Assembly: GCF_021869535.1 (NCBI RefSeq) | Contig: NW_026262668.1 | Coordinates: forward strand, 23,007,732-23,071,731 | DNA from: Mytilus californianus | Taxonomy: Eukaryota > Mollusca > Bivalvia > Mytilida > Mytilidae | Direction of reading: 5' to 3' | Length of the DNA stretch: 64,000 bases | In this document: one piece after another, positions 49,472 through 61,350 of the stretch | Layout: each line of letters opens with the position of its first letter | How positions within the stretch are numbered: position 1 is the first letter of the stretch | The notes under the pieces: generated by a model | The model's input: only the letters and a program-made list of their open reading frames with translations | Database searches by the model: none | Told to the model about the DNA's origin: nothing | Program-made: the position numbers and the translations under genes

Positions 49472-51992
49472 TATTTTTTTTTTTTCTTCCGCCAAATTTT
49501 GTTCTTGCGATAAATATTTGTTTCGCAATATGTCGCTTAGATATTTCTCATATTGTATCGTATAGTTTATGCGCTTTTAAATTTCACACTGCTAAGCCGG
49601 ACAATTATCTTTGTAAGAGTTATCTCCCTATTCACTGTTTATCAAGTGTGTGCATCTCCTTCGTAACAAAAAAAGATATCGACAAAATTCTTTTTCTAAA
49701 TTGTTCGTTACATCCTCAGGAATGTTTGGCTAATTTGGATCGAAGCGATTCGATGAAATTTTATAGGAGTTATCTACCTTTATGAAATAAATTTGTCGTT
49801 ATGTTTTTGTTACTCATAACCTGTAAGCCGTATAAACCTATAGTCTTTTTATTTAAGGTCCTTGGATCCTTACTTTGAAAATGAGGTCAAGGTCAAAGGT
49901 CAAGGTCATGTTCTGAATTTTGTCTTTTGCTTGTTTTTGCATTTTCTCCGATATTTTTAATGTTATATATTAAAGAACAAGTGCAAAATGTTTGTTATAT
50001 TGTGATGAAGATATGATACATTTGGTCTGAGACAATCCAGCGACTTCTTATTGGAGTTATTGCCCCTGAAATGTTTTATTTTAAGGTAAATTGATTATTA
50101 CTTCATATTGGTACATGATAAAGCCATAAGATCTTTTGCAAAATATTGGGTGACATATGACCTTGTAAAATGTCAACCGGAAGTGACCTTGAGTGAACCG
50201 GAAGTAGTCATTTTTGCACTTATTTCATGTAGAAGTACATATAAACCTAATATTTTTTGAATGGTCATACATTAATCTATCATTTGAGTCCGGAAGTGAT
50301 ATTTTATAAACCGGAAATAGCATATTATCTCCCTTATTACAGGCATAAGTTTATATAAACCATATATTTTTGGAATCAGTGTAAAAAGAGCTATCATATG
50401 AGACCGAAAGTGACATTTTCTAAACCGGAAGTAGCCAATTATCTCCCTTTTTACAGGCAAAAGTATATATAAACCATATATTTTTGGAATCAGAGTAAAT
50501 AAATCTACCATTTGAGTCCGAAAGTGACATTTTTTAAACCGGAAGTAGCCAATTATCTCCCTTTTTACAGGCAAAAGTATATATATAAACCATATATTTT
50601 TGGAATCAGTGTAAATAAAGCTATCATATGAGACCAGAAGTGACATTTTCTAAACCGGAAGTTGACAATTATCTCCCTTATTTCAGGCAAAAGTCTAAAG
50701 AAACCATATGTTTATTGAATCTGTATGAAGAAACCTATGATTGGACGCCAATAGTAGCTTTGAGTAAACCAGAATTGGCTTCTCATCAATTATTTAGAAA
50801 ATTGATGTGGAAAGACCTTCAATTGTTCTTTGAACAATTGGTTTTTAATTTTTTTTTTTTCTTCCGCCTAATTCTGTTCTTGCGATAAATATTTGTTTCG
50901 CAATATGTCGCTTAGATATTTCTCATATTGTATCGTATAGTTTATGCGCTTTTAAATTTTACCCTGCTAAGACGAACAATTTTCTTTGTAAGAGTTATCT
51001 CCCTATTCACTGTTTATCAAGTGTGTGCATCTCCTTCGTAACAAAAAAAGATATCGACAAAATTCTTTTTCTAAATTGTTCGTTACATCCTCAGGAATTT
51101 TTGGCTAATTTGGATCGAAGCGATTCGATGAAATTTTATAGGAGTTATTTACCTTTACCAAAAAAATTTGTCGGTATGTTTTTTTAACTCATAAACCTTA
51201 AACCGTATAACCTTGGAATGTTTTTATTTGAGGCCCCTAGGTCCGAATTAAGAAAATGAAGTCAAGGTCAAAGGTCAAGGTCATGTTCTAAATTTTGACT
51301 TTTCCTTGTTTTTGCATTTTCTCAAACACTTTTAAAGATATATATAAAAGAACAAGTGCAAAATGTTTGCTTTATAGTTATGAAGATATGTAACATTTGA
51401 TTTGAAACAATCTAATGGCATCTTATAGGAGTTAGTGCCCCTGAAATGTCTAATTATAAGGTTAATTGATTATTACTTCAACTTGGTTCATTATAAAGCC
51501 ATATGACCTTTTACAAAAGGTTTGGTGACATATGACCTTAAAAAATGTCAACCGGAAGTGACCTTGAGAAAACCGGAAGTAGCCTTTTTTGCACTTTTTA
51601 CATGAAAAAGTACTCAGAATCCATATATTTTGTAATATAAATACATAAACTTATCATTAAAGACCAGAAGTGACTTTCGATAAACCGGAAGTGGCCAATT
51701 GTCTCCTGTTTTACATGCAAAAGTGTATAGAAACTATATATTTTTGGAATCAGTGTAAAAGAAGCTATCAAATGAGACCGGAGTGACGTTTACTTCACCG
51801 GAAGTATCACATTATCTCCCTTATTTCACTCAAAAGTATATAGAAACCATTCATTTATCGCATCAGTTTGAAGAAACTTATAATTGGATACCAATTCTAA
51901 CTTTGAGTAAACCGGAACTAGCTTCTTTTCAATAACTTTGAAAATTGATGTGGAAAGACCTTCAATTGTTCTCTGAACAATTGGTTTTTAAT
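46110..51992 (+). mobile_element. head-to-tail array of five F2 HINE-like elements
   Basis: 5' hairpins with arms GGTCTTTCCAC and GTGGAAAGACC lie at 46110, 46161, 46212, 47429 and 49392. 3' ends at 47383-47426, 49347-49390, 50807-50850 and 51950-51992 consist of GTGGAAAGACC, the hairpin CAATTGTTC-TTT-GAACAATTG, and GGTTTTTAATT. Copies begin with a T-rich run and CTTCCGCC. The second copy (47429 to about 48005) has an internal deletion. The third and fifth lack the 5' hairpin. Inside are ~113-bp monomers with ACCGGAAGT and TTATCTCCCT, plus AGGTCA clusters. Apparent frames are repeat translations. Confidence 0.8.
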
Positions 51993-52552
51993 TTTTATAT
52001 CAATATTCTTCTCTTCAGTGTTTTTTTTATATGACTCAATAATCTATTCATCATTGGGACATGTAGGTACATGTACAGTAGGTCCTTTTGATCTTGGATT
52101 TTTTTTTATGGATTTTGACAGCATATAGCATATAGTTCCAAATTATAGTTTATCTTGGCTTCTTAAGTGGATTCTGAACACATTGCATATAGACACCAAG
52201 TGTAGATGATCTTGGGTTCTCATATGGATTCTGACAGTACTTTGATTATACATGTAGTTCCAAGTATTGTTGATCTTGGCTTCTAATGTTGTTCTTAAGT
52301 TTAAGCACTTTACATATATAGTTAGCAATTGCAAGACAAGATGATCCTGACTTCTCATGTAAATTATGTCGGTACTTTGCCAATAGTTTCCAAGTAAAGT
52401 TGAACATTCCAGGATCTTTTACAACAAATCACTACTTCCTCTTACATGTACTTGAAGCCTGAAATTAAATGTGAGAGTAATTCTGTCAGAAAATCAACCA
52501 TGATTGACATTTAAATGCATAATGTACATGTAGTTCATATTTTAAAACTAGA
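51993..52552. repeat. degenerate ~60-90 bp repeat region, no gene
   Basis: The phrase GATCTTGG(C/G)TTCT with CCAAGT or CAAGT recurs at about 52090, 52210, 52270 and 52345, so this is a decayed tandem repeat. The minus-strand open frame across it is a consequence of the repeats. Confidence 0.45.
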
Positions 52553-54210
52553 GGCTCCAAGGAGCCTGTGTCGCTCACCTGATATACTTTATAGAACGCG
52601 AGTTCTTGGAATCCAATGGACCAATGTTGATGGAACTCTACTATAATGAGGACCCCCATGTAAAGTTGTGCACCTTGCTATGGAATGGTAAAAAATGGCC
52701 GCCGTTTCCATGGAAACAGCAAAAATGCCAAAAAAATCAAAGTGTTCCAAACTGGAAGAAAGTCCACAGGAATGGTAACTGGCATGTGCTGATTTGCAGT
52801 TTGACTTCGGAATTTTCAATATGGCTGCCGTTACCATGGAAACAGCTAAAATATCAAAAATTCTAACTCTTCCGTTATAAGACCCAACTGGATGAAACTT
52901 AATGAACATGTTACCCAGTATGACAAGATGCCAAGACGATATTTGGATACTCCAAAATGGCCGCCGTTGTCATGGAAACTGGGGGCAAGTTTAACATTGA
53001 CCCTATGGGAAAATGCATAAAATCAGCATTTTCTTATAGAGTATTTCACGAAAGTCAATGAAACTGTATTGATATATAACATGACATGTGGCAATGAGAT
53101 GTCTGCTTTTAGAATTTTGGAATTATACACTGTAACCATGGCTGCAGCATAAATGTCCAAAATTTCAAAAAAAAATGAAAATGCTGCAAACTGGATGAAA
53201 CTTTACAGAAATGGTAACTGGCATAGGCAGAGTTGCATTTTGAAGTTGGAATTTTCAAAATGGCCGCCGTAACCATGGAAACAGCAAAATTGTCCAAAAT
53301 TTCAAAATGCTCCAAACTTAATGAAAATTTACAAAAAGGATAATTTGCATGTGCAGATGCACTCTTTGACTTTGGAATTTTCTAAATGGCTGCCACTCAC
53401 CTGGCAACGGGGAAAGGGTGCCATCCGCTATTGCTTGCAATTGCAAATCTAGTTTCTTTTTATTTTTCTTCCACAGTTTTTTGTCCGCGCTAGTTCTTGG
53501 AATTGAAAGGACCAATATTGATGAAACTATGCTATAATGTTAAGCACTATGTGAAGTTGTGCATCTGACTATGGAACTGTCCAAGATGGCCGCCGTTTCC
53601 ATGGAAACGGCAAGATTTTGTTAAAAAATCCAAAATCCAAACCTTTCATTATAAGACTCAACTGGATAAAACTTTATGGAAATGTTAACTGGTATGCCTA
53701 AATAAAACTTTTGTATTTAGAAATTCCAAAATGGCCGCCATTGTCATGGAAACAAGACAAAAGTTTAACATTGGCCCTATGGCAGAAAATACAAAAGTTG
53801 CATTTTCTTATTGAATATAAGATTAAACCCAATGAAACTTTATGGGTATGTAAAATGTAATTAGTCAAAGTGGTATCTGTCTTTGAAATTTTGAAAATGG
53901 CTACCGTTTTCATGGAAACTGCAAAAAATTCAAAATGCACAAAACTTTTTGAAACTTTACAGAAATGTTAACTGTGCATGTGCAGAGTTGATAAATAATT
54001 TTGGAATTTTCAAAATGGCCGACGTTACCATGGAAACAGCCAAAATGTCAAAAATTTTCAAATGCTTCAAACTTTCTGAAAATTTACAGTAATGATGATT
54101 GGCATGTGTAGATACAATTTTCAACTTTGGAAAATTCAAAATGGCTGCCGTTATCCTGGCAATGGGGGAACGAGGGTGCCATCCGTTATTGCTAGCAATT
54201 ACAAATCTAG
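52553..54210 (+). mobile_element. two F1 elements, the first with a different (F5) 5' end
   Basis: The first copy starts with hairpin GGCTC-CAAG-GAGCC and GTGTCGCTCACCT (52553-52580), which I recognise from another common mollusc repeat, then switches to the F1 body at GCGAGTTCTTGG near 52599. F1 CTAG ends lie at 53449-53452 and 54207-54210; the second copy begins with a CTTCCACAG/TTTTGTCCGCG block at 53468 and has no 5' hairpin. The core monomers carry the same CCATGGAAAC boxes as elsewhere. Confidence 0.7.
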
Positions 54211-54211
54211 T

Positions 54212-54302
54212 TATGTTTGCCATGGTAGTGTCTGTTATTTTTGGACTTATAATTTTCGCTTGTGCGATTGAAACAATTTTCTATGAATTTGAAAGTAGAT
54301 GA
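54212..54302 (+). other. possible orphan terminal exon with a membrane span
   Basis: Directly after the F1 3' end, an open stretch encodes a hydrophobic span (FAMVVSVIFGLIIFACAIE) then TIFYEFESR and a stop at 54300-54302. It recalls the last membrane helix of ionotropic glutamate receptors, but only loosely. No acceptor of its own is visible, because the mobile element abuts it. Confidence 0.2.
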
Positions 54303-54639
54303 ATATTCTATATAACAGAAATCGCTAAATATATATATTCTTCAGATATTCTATGTTTTAATTGTAGCTGGGCGTCAAGTATGTGGACTATATCTTTGGT
54401 TGTCTTTGTCACTTTTCATGTTTGTAATTGCGTGTAGTTGTAATTATTTACCTGATATTGTATTTTTTACTGTTGATTCCAAGATGTTTATCTTCTATGC
54501 ACCCGTGAATATGGTGACATCTAAAAATAGTTTGATTGTTCTTTATATAATCAATATGCATACCTAACACTGGCAGCATTAGGAAAACGATCATCATTGA
54601 TAAAAAATAATTTGCAAATGATTATCATAATTTCGACTG

Positions 54640-54760
54640 CGTGCTGGATTTTTCTCGCTGTGTTGAAGAACCATTGGTGGCCTTGGGTTGTTTTCTGCTC
54701 TTTGGTCGGGTTGTTGTCTCTTTGACGCATTCCTCGTTTTCATTCTCAATTTTATTAGTA
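54640..54760 (+). repeat. retroelement tail, family T2
   Basis: GGTGGCCTTGGGTTGTTTTCTGCTC... to CATTCTCAATTTTATTA is the inverse of the T2 copies at 56440-56960 and 58965-59470, and is truncated to the 3' part. Confidence 0.6.
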
Positions 54761-55067
54761 TAGTGCAGAACAATAAATACGAAAAACGCAGCTGACTGCA
54801 TGAAATAGTTGTTATTTGGGAGATATATTTTCGAATAATTTCACTTTCAAACACAATAATTCTGTATTATAATCAAAGAATTGAGTCATTTTCATTATAC
54901 ATAAATACGATCTGTATTTTCTAATATAAGTTTGAATCGCATGATGAATTATGATATATCTGAAAACGTCCATCACCGCAATAAATCTTTGATTTCTTTT
55001 GAAGAAACTTACTTTTCGTAGACCCGACAATCACTTTCGGTGACACGTCTTTTACTATAGAACTTAC

Positions 55068-55124
55068 CATTGCATTCTCTACACGATTGACCTTCATCTG
55101 ACGTAAATTTGATGGCTCCACATG
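55068..55124 (-). CDS. cysteine-rich mini-exon candidate
   Basis: A 57-bp stretch with acceptor CATAATTTAG and donor GCAATG|GTAAGT, phase 1 on both sides, encoding ACGAIKFTSDEGQSCRECN. The cysteine spacing would suit part of an EGF-, ephrin-receptor- or TNFR-like module. The phase matches the receptor exons at 34-36 kb and 58.8 kb, so it could belong to the same or a paralogous gene on the minus strand. A single small exon is weak evidence. Confidence 0.35.
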
Positions 55125-56439
55125 CTAAATTATGAGAAAATAGATGTATGGATGAAAACAAACACAGAGCAAATTGAAATTATTTTTTGTTCACACAATA
55201 CTCAATTGTTCAACATTTTTCTTTTCGGGGCATATTATATAAGCAATATGCTTACAACAGAACAATAGTTTCATTTTAACAATGCATATTGCAACCGACA
55301 TAACGAGACTACTAAAAACTGACCGTATGATTTAATTTCGTGGGTAATTTTATTAACTTATACAGGTAATACAACTCGTGTTATTTGTATATGTTTTCAA
55401 GCCCGTAACATACTAGTAATATTTATATCCGATCATTACTATAATGAGAGCGCCAAAATACGTTTTAACTGTCGGTGTCGTTGTCAACTGTAGGACTTGT
55501 TTAGATAGTTTTTGAAATGGCTAACTACTACTGGTAAAATTTGCTCGCTATTGTCCTTTCAATAACAATATAATATCATTCTTTACAGTTTAGGATCCAA
55601 AGGACTGGAATATGGGAAGTTCGACCAGTACTACCGCAGCAATTAATTGCAAAAAAAAACAAAAAAAAAAAAACAATCGCACATAAACTTTCGATGGTAT
55701 TTTGAAAGGCGATATATCATATTGATCTGCTATGAACATAGAAATAAAAGACTAACTTCACAACACATTTTTCATCTTTTTCTTCATAAACAGAACAACA
55801 ATGATAATTTTAGAAAAACAAATCAACCAACATACTTAAAGATTAAATGCCGGTTTTTTTTTTTTTTTATTTGACTGAAGCACATTTCGCATGAGGCGAA
55901 AAAGTGATTTCAGAATGATGATGTTAAAGTAATCGTGACGTGAATGATTGTACAAAGTATGCACCTAATTGTGATAATTTTCACTAAATGAAACCATTGT
56001 TTCTGCTGATCCAAGTTCATTTCGATCATTAGATTGTGAAATGTTTCCAGAGGTTTCAATAATACAATGTCCACTGACCGTTTAGTTTAAACAGTATTTT
56101 ATTCAAATAAATTGAATTGGATTGGGCAACAGGCGAAGCCTATGTATATGTATGCCATATCCATAAAAGTAACCTGAAAATCGAAGTTGTGCCAAAATAA
56201 ATGATATTGTGTTCACGACGTTCAAAAAAGATCACAACCCACACTTATATATATCCAGCATGTCAAAGGCATATTCAAATACCGGCATAAAAAAAGTAAA
56301 GTACTGATACTCAAGTTCGACCGAATTTAAAGCATTTCTTCAACTAAATTCTTAAGTATGAACAAGACAAAACTCTAAATATAGATTTGGCTGCTCGCAG
56401 TTACATGTTTTTCCCCTGCAAAACAAATTTTACTTACAT

Positions 56440-56960
56440 TATAGAATAAGGAATGGAAGCGGGGTATGTGTCAAAGAGACAACACCCCGACTAATGATCA
56501 GAACACAGCCCAAGGTCACCAAAAGTCTTCAATGCAGCAAGAAAATCCCGTACACGGAGACGGGCTTCAACTGACCCCTCAATAATCATGTATACTAGTT
56601 TAGCAAAATGAATGCCACACCAAACTAAACTCCGAAACATACAAAATGGACCAAAATTTAAAAACAAAACACAAACAATATTAACAAAGACTAAAGGTTT
56701 TCCTGACATGAGATAGACGCAATAATGCGGCGGAGTTAGACATGAATTTTGAAATCTCAAATCTCCCCTATATCTCTAGCCAATGTGGAATAATTTAATA
56801 TAGCAATACGCACAGTAAAACTCAATTTAAAAGAAGTCCGATGTTAGTATAGGTAACAGGAGAAACTATGCAAAATGCCAATGATCAACATAAATTAACA
56901 AAGAACTGCTATGAGTTACTGACATGCCAGCATCTGTCCTCAATTAATTGAATTAAACAT
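56440..56960 (-). repeat. T2 retroelement tail, ~520 bp
   Basis: Plus-strand text GTGTCAAAGAGACAACACCCCG, AATGCGGCGGAGTTAGACATG and TACTGACATGCCAGC match the copy at 58965-59470 in order and spacing. I recognise it as a common mussel repeat. The minus-strand open frame inside it (56491-56760) is not a host gene. Confidence 0.65.
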
Positions 56961-58245
56961 ATTGAAAGATTATTTCTTCATCATATGAATAGTATACAAT
57001 TAATAGCTATATTCAAATAAACATTTGCATTCATCTAGTAAATGTATTAAATGAGACACCTTAATTATATATGATCCTTGTATGCAAATATGACAATAAA
57101 CGGCCAACTGTCTGTCCATACATTTGTATATTTAAGTAAAAATAACACAAACCCGTTTTACATCTCTTCTTACCAGTTTTGAATATATAAAAATGATATA
57201 AGTAAACAATAACACAGGAAATCCTAAGTTCCAACGTAAAGAAATGCATTGTGTTTTTCTATATATGTCCAAGTTGAAGAATAAAAATGGCAATATATAT
57301 CATACCTACCCTTAAGTTTTATTGAAACACGCATTAGGAATCTTTCTAAAAAATACAAAAAGGAAATATAAATAGAAAAATCGGTTTTAAAATCAGTTTA
57401 ATGTTGATTGGTTTAAATTTTACTAATTGTAGGCTAAGCTAACCTTTCAAGTACCACGAAAGAGGAAATTATTTGTCATGGTGTGTTGATCTTTACACCG
57501 GTAACATATATAAATTAATGTAATTGAACTGTTTGGAAAATGGATAATTTCAATAGGACAATAAGTGGAATTTAAAACCAAAAACTGAATTTTGATTCAT
57601 TGTTCATATGTATGTCAATTATGTGTAAAACGTTTGTAACATTTAAAATAAAGCACGTTTTTTGTATGGTTCTTCTCACTTTACAATTATAATTTGGTTT
57701 TTTGAGTTTTAATTTCTTAATTTTGTGTAGATGTGACAACGAATGCGTATTATAATTTCATGTCCATTTTCCATAATTTGGTAAACAGAAAGGTCAACTG
57801 GAACGAAGTATTCGTCATTCTTACTTATTGGTTTATCTATGGGCGCAATCTATCCACAATAAAGTATAATAATGCATAGAAAATTAAAAACAAAAAATGT
57901 GTCATGAATACAAATTATACATAACATGACGGTTACCACTGGTTGAAAATGAACTGCTTATCATTCTGGAGCACAACAAAATCCTCTTGGTTGTCTGGTA
58001 GAGTTCTTCTTCTACTAAATGTTGTGATGTGATTATGCCCTTGGAATCTTTTTACAATTTTTCAAATTATCAAAAACAATTAACTGTTGACCATAAGAGG
58101 ATTTTTTTTATATTTGTTACTGCAAGATACAATTCTTTAATCATTTTCACCGTAAATAATCAAAAAATCTAGTAGTCGTGCACTGGTGAATGCAAAAGTG
58201 AGACAGTAACAGATCTTTCAGATTAAAAATTTACTTAAATATGAC

Positions 58246-58315
58246 CATTATGTGGACATTTAGACTGATGAATATGATATTGTTGTTCCGTATACTGTAA
58301 ATGATTCAGAACTAT
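58246..58315 (-). pseudogene. broken copy of the Ser/Thr stalk exon
   Basis: Homologue of 35117-35188 with conserved AG and GT borders, but 70 rather than 72 bp. The frame shift leads to TAA within the exon. Confidence 0.5.
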
Positions 58316-58822
58316 CTACATGTATAATATATATTAATATATAATGCTACTTGCATCATTAAGCATATCATGTCTTTAGCCACTTAAAGTGCGAGTGAAA
58401 ACCTCAGCGTCGATTTAACTTGAACAGGAGATTATTTGCTTTCGGTGATGTAGGTTTATGATAATGAACTTTACAAAAAATATATTAAGCCGACAAGGAA
58501 AGGCATCGCCTTCCTAACGAAATATATGTTTTGTATAGCTTTCTTGGGCGAGTGGTCTATGGCACAGGACATATTAAGAGCTATGTTCCCAATGATCTTA
58601 CAACAGCTTGAGTTCAGCTCATGATGTTGATGGAAAATAATAGATTGGTGCGAAAATGAAGTTTTATCATTATAGATTGAATTCAAGATCACATTTATTT
58701 ATAGTATGATATTATATTTATCTAAAAGAACGTTTTAACAGTTAATATGGTCAAATAGCTGCTTGAAAATGACAGTACTAGTCAGTGATATGTTACTTAG
58801 ACGTATTATAACTGTTTTATAC

Positions 58823-58891
58823 CTGACGGTTGTTCAGTTGGAACCAGATAACTAACTCTGTGCACCGAAAACGTAGTGGTTACACTATTAC
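58823..58891 (-). CDS. stalk exon of the duplicated receptor
   Basis: A 69-bp exon, acceptor TTTTACTTCAG and donor CCGTCAG|GTATAA, phase 1 both sides. It encodes NSVTTTFSV...SYLVPTEQPS, two codons longer than its counterpart at 35692-35754. Confidence 0.45.
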
Positions 58892-58964
58892 CTGAAGTAA
58901 AACATATTTCTTCAATTTCAAGAAATCAGAAATTGGAAACAGTTAATTATTCTACCGAGTGATA

Positions 58965-59470
58965 AAATTGAGTATGGAAATGGGGAATGTGTCAAAGAGA
59001 CAACAACCCGACCAAAGAGCAGAAAACAGCCGAAGGCCACCAATGGGTCTTCAACACAGCGAGAAAATCCCGCACCCGGGGGGCGGGCTTCACCTGGCCC
59101 CTAAATAAAAATGTGTACTAGTTCAGTGAAAATGAACGTCATACTAAACTCAAAAACATATAAATAAACTGAAATAAAAAAAAAAACATACAAGACTAAC
59201 AAAGGCCAGAGGCTCCTGACTTGGGACAGGCGCAAAAATGCGGCGGGGTTAAACATGTTTTGTGAGGCCCTCCCCCTATACCTCTAGCCAATGTAGAATA
59301 AACAAACACACAGCAATACGCACAGTAAAACTCAGTTCAAAAGAAGTCCGAGTCCGATGTCAGAATAGGTAACAAAAGAAACTAAGCAAAATGACAATGA
59401 TACATAAATTAACAAAGGACTACTAGCAGTTACTGACATGCCAGCTCCAGACTTCAATTAAGCTGATTGA
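58965..59470 (-). repeat. T2 retroelement tail, ~500 bp
   Basis: Second long T2 copy. It interrupts the segmental duplication and is absent from the other copy near 35800, so it arrived after the duplication. Confidence 0.7.
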
Positions 59471-60182
59471 AAGATTATGTCTTCATCAGATGAAAATCAA
59501 GCACAATCCCTCCCGTTAGGGGTTTTGTATCATACCATCATAAAATATATGAGAAGAACATAACCCGTATCATACATAGTTATATATATTTCTTTGTAAA
59601 ACAAAATAGGAACAAGGTTTAATGTATTACAACTCCGTGTGCATTTACTCCTTTCTTTCAATTATCTTATAGTTCACATGTAGTCTTTGAATTCTTTTAA
59701 GAGCCTCTATCGCTCAACCTGTATCTTTTTCGAATTACTAAGGATTCATTACTCCAGGAGTACATAACCTTTGCTGTATTTGGCAACAGCGTTTGAAATT
59801 TTGGGTCCTCAATGCGCTTCAACTCACATTATTTGGTCTTTTTTTTTAACTTTTTGATTCGACCGTCACTGATGATTCTTTTGTACACGAACTGCGCGTC
59901 TTGCAAACAACATGTTCAGCCTGGAATATTTTAGCTTACCATTAAATTGTTATATCTCATTTACATAGATTCAAACCTTATACATCTTTTTAGCCCTACA
60001 TGATGAAATGGTCGATTTTGTTCAAAAAAATATTTTACAAATAGGTTTGCAAGACCACGAATTCTCTTTCCAAATTATTAACATCTATCTTATCAGCAAT
60101 TAAAACCGGGTTTCAGTTTTATTGTGAGACTAACGTGAACTTCTCTAGGGGTGGTGTGAATCAGATGAGGATACTAAACAAT

Positions 60183-60316
60183 TCAAAAGATCTGTCAGAA
60201 TACATACAATCAAAGTCCCTCTCTTTATACAATAATATAACAATATTTGACTAGATCTGTCAGAATACATACAATCAAAGTCCCTCTCTTCATACAATAA
60301 CATAACAATATTTGAC
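60183..60316. repeat. 66-bp tandem duplication
   Basis: GATCTGTCAGAATACATAC plus about 47 further bases occur twice in a row with two differences. Confidence 0.9.
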
Positions 60317-61350
60317 TTCTCTTTAGGTGTAACACCACTTATTGGGGCCCGGTCAGAAAGCACATACTAGAAAGTAGTATATATTTAACACAAAAGGGTT
60401 TCTACGCATGGATGTAACTTTCAAAATATGTATGATATATTGGTAATTTTGGTATCAAATGAAAGCTGGATGTCTGGTGATCATTGTGGAACTCTTTTTG
60501 ACTGATAATATTGAATTAAAAAAAAGCATCAAATTTAAAAAGGTGGTACATTTTGCCTGTTTGTCAGATCTGAAGTACCTGTTTTGACACATCCAAAGAT
60601 TCGGGGACCAGTTTTCTCGTATATGCAATTAAAGGTATGTTGACCAACTGAGTGAACAAATACAGTTTATAAGCCACACCATGTTCTACTATATCAAAAC
60701 GAGATAGGTGACAACCTTTATTGAGTAAAACTTACAAGTTTTGATTTCATAATTTACTTCTCGAGAATGGGAGGTTAACAATAGAAGAACTGCATGATAT
60801 TATATTGGTTTTCATACATCTTATTTTCTTTCAAGTCGTCCATTCATAACCTTTTAGAAATAGGCTCGCTGAATCATGAACACACAGACGATGTACAGAA
60901 ATGATAGAATCAATAAATATATTATTCGTTGAAAGTTTATTTACCAAACCGACGAACACCACGAGGCTAAGACATACAAATAATAAATGATTTATTCATG
61001 ACCATTGATAAATGTCCATATATTATCTATTTCTTGTACGATTCTGATAATCATAAATAAAGGCAACAGTAGTATACCGGTGTTCAAAAGTCATATATCG
61101 ATTGAGAGAAACTAGTTAATTTAAGCCAATGATATACATGTACACACATTTTAGATAATTACGTGTTTTGATTGTCCTTTAAATTTGGTTGACATTTTAG
61201 ACTTGTCAACTCTTTACACTACACTTCCACACAATCTCATCAAAAAAAAGTGTTTCTATTTATTTAATGATCGTTTGAATGCTGCAACTCATATAAAGTC
61301 TTCTTCTCTAATGAGAAAGGTTAATATACTAGTTATACTTACTGGATGAA

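Larger units (their letters stand above)
57970..60190 (-). repeat. segmental duplication, copy 2 (receptor paralogue)
   Basis: Matches 34905-36365, with a T2 insertion at 58965-59470 and other small insertions. The exon at 58823-58891 is intact in frame and splice sites. The exon at 58246-58315 has lost two bases and now runs into a stop. No counterpart of the transmembrane exon was found below 57970, so this copy is either part of the same long gene or a dying paralogue. Confidence 0.65.

Noticed and set aside
56491..56760. Minus-strand 89-codon frame resembling a small secreted protein
   Set aside because: It falls within a T2 tail; the related copy at 58965-59470 does not keep the frame.
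57311..57346. 36-bp phase-1 exon candidate (ERFLMRVSIKLK)
   Set aside because: AG and GT borders and phase fit, but so short a segment is expected by chance in A+T-rich DNA.
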